DNA from: Tribonema minus
Taxonomy: Eukaryota > Sar > Xanthophyceae > Tribonematales > Tribonemataceae
NCBI GenBank assembly: GCA_017506865.1
Contig: JAFCMP010000544.1
Location: 310,001 to 374,000, forward strand
Reading direction: 5' to 3'
Length of the DNA stretch: 64,000 bases
The notes beneath the pieces were generated by a model, which saw nothing but the letters and a program-made list of their open reading frames with translations, searched no databases and had not been told where the DNA came from. This document shows positions 56,101 through 61,300 of this stretch, one piece after another. Each line of letters begins with the position of its first letter. The stretch's first letter is position 1. The translations under genes and the position numbers were made by a program.

Positions 56101-57234
56101 CAATTGACACTCGCTGGTACGTCCACGATCCCTGCCAACAGCAGCAGGGGAGCGTCCACCTAGGCGGCAACAGACCTCACACAGCGGGTGTCAGACGCTC
56201 AGCCCACCCTTCGCGTTGGTAGGTAGGTATGGTTTGCTCAAAAAAATTACATGCATACCTATACAGAGCCTGGAAGCGGGCCAGGTCCTGCTGCCGCTGT
56301 GCCGCGCGCCTGTGCTGACTCGGCGATGGCAACCTGCGGGCAGCGGCACGATGGTACATATGCACTGCGCATTAGTATGGTGCCACCATGACTGTACCCT
56401 GCACTCAACTGCTGTCGTAAGCGCGACAAGCAGCTGACGGCGCAGCGTCGTGTGCACCGTGACGCGGTGTTAACGCGCATCACAAACTGGGTTCTGGAGA
56501 ACATGCACTGATGGCATGCGTCGCGCATCAATGCCGCGCCACCGTGACTGTACTGCGCGCGTGTGATGGTACAGGGCAACAGTCAAACTGATCGGTTGAG
56601 CCGTGGGTACCCCTGCTGCCATGGCTGCACTGCACCTGTGCTGCACGCGCGCGCATGCACCGGGGGCCTCGACTGGTGTGCAGCGGCGCGCTGCCGCAGC
56701 ATCGCGATTGCCGGCAACTTAAGCCCCATGTTGAGGGTCAAGCAGCGACATATGCAAAATGGCCGTGTAGGGACCAGCGTCACAGGGTCATGCTTGGGCT
56801 GCGCACTACAGCGCACTTGCATGAGAGTCGTCCAGGACTCATACAACACTTGCAGTGTTCAAGTGGTCCTCGTCGCTCCGAGGAACTCTGCCATATCACA
56901 GTGAAGCCCTCTGACAAGCGGCAGACATCAAGCAGAACGGTCAGGCCTCGCTGTGCTGCCCGCCAAGCACTCATTGCGACTGGCTGTGCACCCAGCGGGG
57001 CCACGGCACACACACGGGAGACGCTCGCCCACATACCCCAACAGAGTTTGAAGCTTCAACACACTTCAGACAATGTATACACGCAGATGTACAAGCGTTG
57101 TGGCGCATCCATACGTACCCATACCCACTAGCGCCACCGCCGCCGTCCTCCGCGCTCCGCCCAATCACAGGGCTCACGGCCTCCAGCGTCGAACGCCGCA
57201 CCTCCTGCAGCTTGTGCTTGAGCGCTGACAGCAT
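26194..57234 (-). CDS. FHF complex HOOK-interacting protein (FHIP/RAI16 family), 25 exons over 31 kb
   Basis: Exons (high to low): 57234-57119, 55131-55090, 54685-54539, 53108-52929, 51383-51282, 50211-50146, 48944-48861, 47544-47477, 47015-46898, 46203-46079, 45112-44993, 43675-43469, 41804-41683, 40568-40431, 39579-39499, 33990-33828, 33103-32844, 31806-31648, 31113-31007, 30932-30811, 30409-30316, 29925-29670, 28893-28830, 27147-27013, 26447-26194. They close in phase to 3,330 nt (1,109 aa). Family landmarks in order: an N-terminus starting MLSALKHKLQEV; PCLSWFLET joined to VLCELACEDRPAGT; LLCSVWRKLKEEP; LLPLLHAPGET then AFAREALL and SLCTDLVDGVLM; LSQLRLCNAVA; SLRAAFLAAALRPELL; LDLWSALITAA; LLPPLLDLLETFF then NLVLTQVFSALAL; and MLEEWLKELYATL near the C-terminus. 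FHIP proteins join FTS and Hook to link dynein to endosomes. Exons 19 and 20 are the least certain. The exon 13-14 intron appears to use a GC donor. Confidence 0.82.
28558..28893 (-). repeat. Copied donor edge of FHIP exon 23
   Basis: The end of exon 23 with its donor (+ strand GGCATCTCACCTTTGTGGCC) recurs near 28,561 as GGCATCTCACATCTGTGGCC, with further CACTTGAAGTGT-type copies in between. The copies lie in the downstream intron. Confidence 0.6.
30566..30600 (+). repeat. Dispersed ~135 bp repeat, copy 3 (3' end only)
   Basis: GAGCTCTACGATCTTTTGAT then TCGTTTCCATAG matches the end of the copies at 40.3 and 52.4 kb. It lies in an FHIP intron. Confidence 0.65.
31170..31806 (-). repeat. Three-copy array of FHIP exon 18 and its donor
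   Basis: The exon 18 end (GGCAGCCCCAAG before GTGCGT) and its inner segment (CTCGTCTCCGCGG region) recur at about 31,430-31,600 and, more worn, at 31,170-31,345. Both later copies also repeat the linker with TTAGGG-like words and an AGCAxATATCGAxGCACGGC block. The second copy still ends in CCAAG|GTGCGTG, a usable decoy donor. Confidence 0.75.
32370..32915 (-). repeat. Tandemly copied FHIP exon 17 end (four units)
   Basis: The exon 17 tail, coding AFCTEFEGSPVHPDFLVHQ, is repeated near 32,680-32,760 and 32,510-32,595 with the protein sense almost kept. A worn, length-altered copy lies near 32,370-32,440. Each copy has an acceptor-like CTGTxGCAG before it and CAG|GTGCGCGG after it, so units could be spliced in as cassette exons. 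The spacers carry TTAGGG-like words. Confidence 0.8.
33290..33650 (-). repeat. Array derived from the FHIP exon 16 donor edge
   Basis: The exon 16 end (+ strand CAGGGTCCGCCAGCTCGAGT then TCGCCGAACAGCACC) is repeated near 33,598-33,650. A second unit (CACCTTCAGGCTCCGCAGTG then AGCAGGGAAG) occurs near 33,290 and 33,445, with a related piece at 33,140. Confidence 0.7.
33937..34219 (-). repeat. Exon 16 acceptor array, part 1 (before the LINE)
   Basis: The first part of exon 16 with its acceptor (+ strand GACTCCAGGTGCCGCAGCAG then GCCACGCCTGGCCTGATG) is copied at about 34,098-34,219. Each unit ends in GATGAGTTGGATC-type sequence and a run like AAAGTGGTGCAAAAGTGGTA. The array continues at 38,158 on the other side of the inserted LINE. 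Confidence 0.8.
34220..38148 (+). mobile_element. Long LINE (non-LTR retrotransposon, family A) in an FHIP intron, with 9 bp target-site duplication
   Basis: The 3.9 kb element lies between direct repeats GTACAAAGT at 34,211-34,219 and 38,149-38,157. One reading frame is open from the left junction to a stop at 38,068-38,070, about 1,280 codons. The reverse transcriptase core is complete: LDCENAFNSVDR (~35,437), CQQGDPLGPLYF (~35,612), and FLDD in place of the usual YADD (~35,758). Downstream come an acidic/Ala-rich linker, a CCHC knuckle (CPWRCSDVSPTSTHAISC, ~37,396) and an endonuclease-like block with RADTVIDP and GIVLDTSVRAPT. The 3' UTR is under 80 bp. Because the frame is open at the very edge, the copy is probably 5'-truncated. 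It lies antisense to the host gene. Clean target duplications and an open frame point to a recent insertion. Confidence 0.88.
38158..38720 (-). repeat. Exon 16 acceptor array, part 2 (after the LINE)
   Basis: About five units of 105-130 bp with CGCGCCTGGCCTGACGTCCA, GGAGGCAGGGGCAG, GATGAGTTGGATC and TACTT-rich ends, at about 38,175, 38,275, 38,398, 38,515 and 38,625. They are copies of the FHIP exon 16 edge and its upstream intron, and they decline in likeness with distance from the exon. Confidence 0.8.
40268..40410 (-). repeat. Dispersed ~135 bp repeat, copy 4
   Basis: In reverse sense it aligns with 52,324-52,462 over its full length: GACTCGTGGCCAATTGCTGC, AGCAGCGGCGACCAC, GGCGGCTAACCA, TTGTCACCTAGAGCTCT, GATCTTTTGAATCGTTTCCA. 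It lies in an FHIP intron. Confidence 0.75.
40569..40712 (-). promoter_or_regulatory. Long C tracts upstream of FHIP exon 14 acceptor
   Basis: Runs of G on the + strand (40,590-40,611, 40,636-40,657, 40,693-40,711) read as C runs on the transcript, right upstream of the acceptor at 40,569. They probably serve as the polypyrimidine tract. They may also form G-quadruplexes on the other strand. Confidence 0.55.
41150..41730 (-). repeat. Array at the FHIP exon 13 donor
   Basis: GGCTTGCCTGCGCTGCCTGC (exon end plus GC donor in reverse sense) recurs as GGCTTGCCTGTGCTGCCTGC near 41,521 and in looser form near 41,243 and 41,150. The units are linked by TAGGGTTGAAGTAGGGCTTG. At least two copies keep CAG|GCAAGC on the transcript. 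Confidence 0.7.
41745..42290 (-). repeat. Four-unit array of the FHIP exon 13 acceptor edge
   Basis: GGCTGGAGCACAGCACC then a GACGGCGCCGCCTGCG-type core and AAACAAxxTTATCAxTTGTC recur near 41,760, 41,878, 41,996 and 42,184. The unit is the start of exon 13 with its acceptor and upstream intron. Several copies keep an AG acceptor. Confidence 0.8.
44300..45010 (-). repeat. Six-unit array of the FHIP exon 11 end and donor
   Basis: The exon 11 end (+ strand ACTCACACTTGCGCGCAGCG then GATTCCGGCGACGGCGGCG) recurs near 44,895, 44,792, 44,690, 44,445 and 44,344. The units keep ACTCACACTTGCGC, that is AAGT|GTGAGT on the transcript, so each is a potential donor. A LINE family B fragment is inserted between the third and fourth copies. 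Confidence 0.82.
44526..44653 (+). mobile_element. 128 bp LINE family B 3' end inserted in the exon-11 array
   Basis: The stretch from GTTTGAGTGGTTGTCATTGA through ACACTTTCAGACTGTCACGC to TTGCGCCCTGAGCGAGAA and AAAAGTACTAA matches the reverse complement of 17,031-17,170. It is severely 5'-truncated. No clear target duplication was seen. Confidence 0.8.
45113..45345 (-). repeat. ~20 bp minisatellite directly upstream of FHIP exon 11 acceptor
   Basis: About eleven units of the form CATCACCACRTCAGATGAG, varying at a few positions, run up to the acceptor of exon 11. The unit next to the exon ends in the acceptor GTGATGCGCAG. Confidence 0.8.
46660..46935 (-). repeat. Three copies of the FHIP exon 9 end and donor
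   Basis: CTCATGAGCACGCCGTCGAC then CAGGTCGGTGCAGAGGC (exon 9 end) recurs near 46,804 and 46,670, together with the flanking GTAGGTATGTACG-type words. The coding sense (CTDLVDGVLM) is kept in the nearer copy. Confidence 0.78.
47333..47405 (-). repeat. Short direct repeat in FHIP intron 8
   Basis: TACTCTCAGATGAGCACTAC then GCCACAAC is followed by TACTCTCAGATGAGCACTGC then GCCACGAC, a 36 bp tandem pair. A separate copy of the exon 8 start (TCGTCCAAGCGCGCCTGGCG) lies upstream near 47,729. Confidence 0.65.
48945..49290 (-). repeat. Degenerate array upstream of FHIP exon 7 acceptor
   Basis: CAGCGCCCTGCG, GCGCTCAGCA and TGTGTGTGACTCAG words are repeated about six to eight times over 345 bases. The block nearest the exon includes the acceptor; a second CAGCGCCCTGCGACGGCGC lies at about 49,049. 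Confidence 0.65.
50205..50475 (-). repeat. Duplicated FHIP exon 6 acceptor edge
   Basis: CGTGCGTATGAGGCGCGAGA then TTGCCATGTGAATGTGGGC through GGCTGCATGTATGCGCACAA and a G run is repeated at about 50,405-50,492. The exonic part is mostly lost from the second copy. Confidence 0.75.
50525..51345 (-). repeat. Six-unit array of the FHIP exon 5 end and donor
   Basis: CACCTTTCCACCGCGTCCAG then CGTGCACGCCAGCATCTCCA and GCACCAGCGCGAGGGTGCC (exon 5 end) recurs near 51,118, 50,998, ~50,890, ~50,775, ~50,660 and 50,540. The spacers are TACCTACCTACC and ACAAAACTACAC. Likeness falls away with distance from the exon. The two nearest copies keep a GTGGGTACGTAGG donor on the transcript. Confidence 0.85.
51360..51995 (-). 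repeat. Array of the FHIP exon 5 acceptor edge
   Basis: CAGCTCGCACAGCACGCGCG then TCGCCCTG (exon 5 start) recurs near 51,481, 51,655, 51,776 and 51,967, each followed by CCGCACACGCAGCAGGCTTC then AGATGAGGACG-type intron sequence. Exon 5 is thus flanked by copied edges on both sides. Confidence 0.78.
52324..52462 (+). repeat. Dispersed ~135 bp repeat, copy 5 (best copy)
   Basis: It runs from about GTGCATATGATGGCACTG through TGACTCGTGGCCAATGACTG, GGAAGGCACTTGCGGCTAAC, CCTTTGTCACCTAGAGCTCT to GATCTTTTGATTCGTTTCTA. No clear tRNA-type promoter boxes or tail were seen. It lies in an FHIP intron. Confidence 0.75.
54080..54570 (-). repeat. Array of the FHIP exon 3 end and donor
   Basis: CCTGTACCACGCCGCGTCCT then CGCGCGCGAGTATCTGCGCC (exon 3 end) recurs near 54,418, 54,306, 54,246 and 54,120. 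The spacers are ACACATACATGCCTACC. At least three copies keep the transcript donor TACAG|GTAGG. Confidence 0.82.
54660..54960 (-). repeat. Array of the FHIP exon 3 acceptor edge
   Basis: GATGGTCTCCACCAGGCGCC (exon 3 start) recurs near 54,754, 54,820 and 54,926, with a further worn copy near 55,545. The units alternate with GTGAGTGAGTGAGT-type tracts. Confidence 0.75.
55141..55265 (+). repeat. GTGA tetranucleotide microsatellite
   Basis: About 30 units of GTGA with rare changes lie just upstream (transcript sense) of FHIP exon 2. Shorter GTGA tracts occur at 54,711-54,740, 54,790-54,812 and 54,880-54,898, all within the exon-edge arrays. Confidence 0.9.
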
Positions 57235-58303
57235 CGTCGCTCACAGCTGCGCTGCAAAAGTTCAAGTTGAAGTTGTGATGGCAGGTTGCAAATGAGAGTG
57301 AGCCCGTGAGGTGAGCCACGCGGTGCCGCGCGGTTATTCCATTGAAGGCGGTCTGCGCATTGTGCGGGCAATGGAGGCGGTACGGAGCGGTGATGCAGCA
57401 GTGCTCTGTGCGCCTAAGCCGCTACGCTCCAGTTCGGTGCGGCAGCATGCCGTCTCAATCGCAAGGACAGCCAAGAAGCAAGGCCAAGCGCCGAGCCGCA
57501 AGGCACGGCGGCGTACATAGCAAGGCCCGACTTGAAGCAAGTTGAGGTACGCATGGATGGAAGTTTTTAGCACGTGGCTTGAAAGTCTCAGCAAGCGGTG
57601 GTCGTCGCCAGCCGCATGCTACGTGCAGCTGCACGACTGGCTGACTGTCTATAGTATGTGTGTGCGTGTCACGCATGCCCCCGCTCACTGAATATGACTG
57701 GTAACTCAACCTGAAACCTTACAGCAATGATGGAGTCGGTGCTGCCGCGTCGCAGCTCAGCAACAGAATGCGGCCAATACACACAAACATGCATACTGCA
57801 TGACGTGCAACATCCCATTTACAGCTGCCAATTCACATTTTTTCTGATGGTTTGCGTGCCACGTGATAAAATTTGAGTCAAGTTCACCCACCTACTCACT
57901 TCGCATCGCAAGAATGCACTTTCGTTGTGTATGATTTCAGAGTGTTGCACAAATTTGGCAATTGAAGTGAGTGACGCCAGAGAGGCGTCCACGCGATACT
58001 AAGCACGCGTAAGTCTGGAAGGGTATGCAGTCTCATCTATTGGAATCGCACCCCAGCATGGAAAGACGTGAACCGCGTCTCGTCATCTACTTATATGACG
58101 AACCTCACATACCTCGATTCTGTGTGCCGCCTGTATATCTCCTGCTGCCGCCAATTACCACCCCCACTATTCCTTCTAGTATCGCTGGCTCATCTCAGTG
58201 ATACACACACACACACACACACACACCGTTTCCGTTTTATACTTCAAGTGACGATTGAAGTTACTCTTGAAGTTCGAAATCCACTTTGGATCCTGCACGA
58301 AAC
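57235..58303. promoter_or_regulatory. Divergent intergenic region between FHIP and the PPR-like gene
   Basis: The two start codons face away from each other across 1,069 bases, so both promoters must lie here or nearby. It has an (AC)n tract at 58,203-58,228 and ACTTGAAG-type words near 57,250 and 58,240. No TATA element could be assigned. Confidence 0.4.
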
Positions 58304-61300
58304 ATGGGCAGGGTTGCAGCGGCAGCCCTACGGCAAGGCTGCCGCTCCCTCAAGCCACCCAGAGCTGGCGTGCCCACTTGCACCGACCTGGTTCCCGCGA
58401 TTTCAACAGCGAGGACAGGAACACGCAGCTTGAGCTCCGGCACTTCGCAGCCAGTAAGTAAAGCATTGTTAAAAACACTATTTGTGCTTGAGTAAGCGCG
58501 TTAGACCACCATATACCTATTGCGGATCTTTGATTCTAATGCCTTCTCCGAGTGCAATTCATGAACGTGCTGGTGCTCAACATGAACGTGCAGCCACACT
58601 GGTGGACAGCTGATGAGTGTATACAGCGAGCTCTGTCAAACGCTGTGTTGTACGACGGCCGACCTGTTTCACTTGTTTCTCCCTGCAGGCCGAGTACACA
58701 TCTCAAAGGCAACAGCACGAGCAGCAGCAGCAGCAGCGGTCACGTGTTGGCAGTGCAATCCATTCCCGTCACGTCCTGCACCACAACTATCTGCCATGTC
58801 AAGTCTGTGGCGGCTTGTACGGCGCGACAAGAGGCCCAGCCAGGGCAGCTTCGAGTCTGCGTGAAAACGATGACGCGGCGGATTGGCATTTCCAGCATTT
58901 CGTGCCAGAGACTGACTGGCAAGAAAAGCCGCTGGCTGCAGCGCAGGCGCAGGGCGGCGGGGCGGATGGGGGACAGGAGCAGCTCAGCAAGCACGCTGAC
59001 GATCAGTTAGACGAGGCACACAGGTGAGGGTCTGAAGTGTTCGCATGAAAATGCTGCAGCGTTGCCGCTTGCAGGCCGCGGTGCACTGACGTCGCTGGGC
59101 TGGCTGGGCCCTGCGTTTGCCTTGCGCGATCGTTATGTGACTGTCTCGGGGAAGCGGTGTACATTCTGCTAAAACCTGAGCTGCTGGAGCGGACGCGACG
59201 GTTTCACCCTGACGCGCATGCACTGGACCGGTGGGCGGTCGGCGGTGCAGACTCGGCTGATGGCGTGCCTCATGCAGAGGGCTGTACAATTCCCACTGCC
59301 ACCAAATGAAAGAGCGGTGGTTGGCCTCCTCAATCGTGCGCTCCTCCAACTGCACCCAGACGTAGATTCACACAGAGAGTTGTCGTCGCGATCAGTCACT
59401 CCTCAAACGCCCCTCTTCAGGCGCTCGGCTCAGTCCCCACCAACTCCAGTAAGTCGCAGACAGAGTTCAACTCATGGCGGCCAGATGCGTGAGCGTGCCT
59501 GTGGGAGTCACTGTTGAAGTTGTAGTTCCCGACGCAGCTCCGCGCGCGCACTGCTGCCACCGAGATGTGTGCACTGCGTGCGGCGCCCCCCCTTAGCCCC
59601 CTTCTTAAGAGGCAGCGCTCAGCGCCCACAGCTTTTAAGCAGTTTCGGGCAGCTCACTGCTTGGGGCGAGAGCGGCCAATGCGAATGAATGAGTGAAACT
59701 TTCCGGGCATTCATGCACCAGATTTTGGCTTGAAATGCGTCTATCGGTGGCCGAACCTGCTCTGCCGTGAATCATGATGACAGATATCAGGCGCATATTT
59801 GCTCACAAGGTGAATCGGACGCCACTCCCGCGTTTCGCTTGTGGCAAAGACTGAAAAGCAACTTTCGGCATTGCTCAGAGTGCGGGTACTTCGCTTCCAG
59901 GCTGTTCCTTGTAAATCAACTCGACAAGGAAATTATATCGTCTGTGATCGCCATGAATTGATCACGCGTGTTCTACGCGCCGCCGCAGTCCATGAATTTG
60001 CATGAAGTCATGCGTGTGCTACGCTGTGAAATGATGACCAGGAATTAACACGAAATCACGCGTGTTCTACGCGCCGGCGCAGACCATCTTGACAAGATTC
60101 ATCGATGATCGCTTTGAATTAACGCAAATTCATGCGCGTTCTACGCGCCGCCGCAGCCTCGCCGCCCGCGCCGACGAACAGCGCGTCCTGGCCCTCGTGC
60201 CCGATGCACTCGAGCGCATTGCCAAGCTCCTGGCATCGAGGCAGCAGTTACAGGAGGCCGTGGCAGAGCTCGAGTCCCTGTGCCCCCAGCTGCCGCGCAG
60301 GCTGCCGGGGAGCGTGAAGGGGCCGCTGCTCAACAGGTATGTATACGGTAGGTATTGCGCATTGCCGCGCTCCTCGCGTCGAAGCAGCAGTTACAGGAGG
60401 CCGTGGCAGAGCTCGAGTCCCTGTGCCCGCAGCTGCCGCGCAGGCTGCCGGGGAGCATGAAGGGGCCGCTGCTCAACAGGTATGTATACTGTAGGTACCG
60501 CGCACAGCTGTGCCTGAATCGTCTGTTGCACTTCACTCGCTGACTTCCATTCAGGTATCTAAGGCATGTGCACTGCATCACTCCAGACCAAAGGCGTGGC
60601 TAATGGGTACACCCCTGCTGCCACGCACGCTGCTGTGGAGCGTGAAAGGGCCGCTGCTCAACAGGCATGTATACTGTAGGTATTGCGCATAGCCGTGCCT
60701 GGATCCTCAGTGGGACTAAAACCGCTGACTTCTATTTAGGTATGTAAGGCATGTGCATTGTATCACTTCAAACCAAATGTGGCAAATGGGTGCCCCCCTG
60801 CTGCCGCGCACACTGCCGGGGGGCGTGAAGGGGCCGCTGCGTAACAGGTACTTGAAAGTATGTGCGTGTCGCCCGTGCCTCACTTTGCTAGTGAGTGACC
60901 CGCCGTCGCGAGGCGCGCAGCCTGCACGACACCCCAGATGCGTTTGTGAAGTTGATGACGCTAGCCACAAAGCCACACTGGTGTCAGCTCGGGTGCACAA
61001 TGCGCCTGCACACGATGTCCCGGCAGTGTGCACACATGCCTGCAGTCGCACACAACTGCAGTGCTCACCCGAGGCGGCGGCGCGGAGCACTTCCCCCCGC
61101 CCCCTTCAGCAATTCCAACTTCAATTACTTGCACATGGCACGCCCAACACTGAAAACGGCCGTCTGCCAGCGGGCTCTGACGCATCTCAGTGCACATGGC
61201 GCCCCACGCCTGTGTGGCGGTCGCGCACTGCTGGCGGCGGCAGTGGCAGCAGCAGCGGCAGCAGCAGCGTCGGCGGCGGCAGCAGCGGCGGCGGTGGCAG

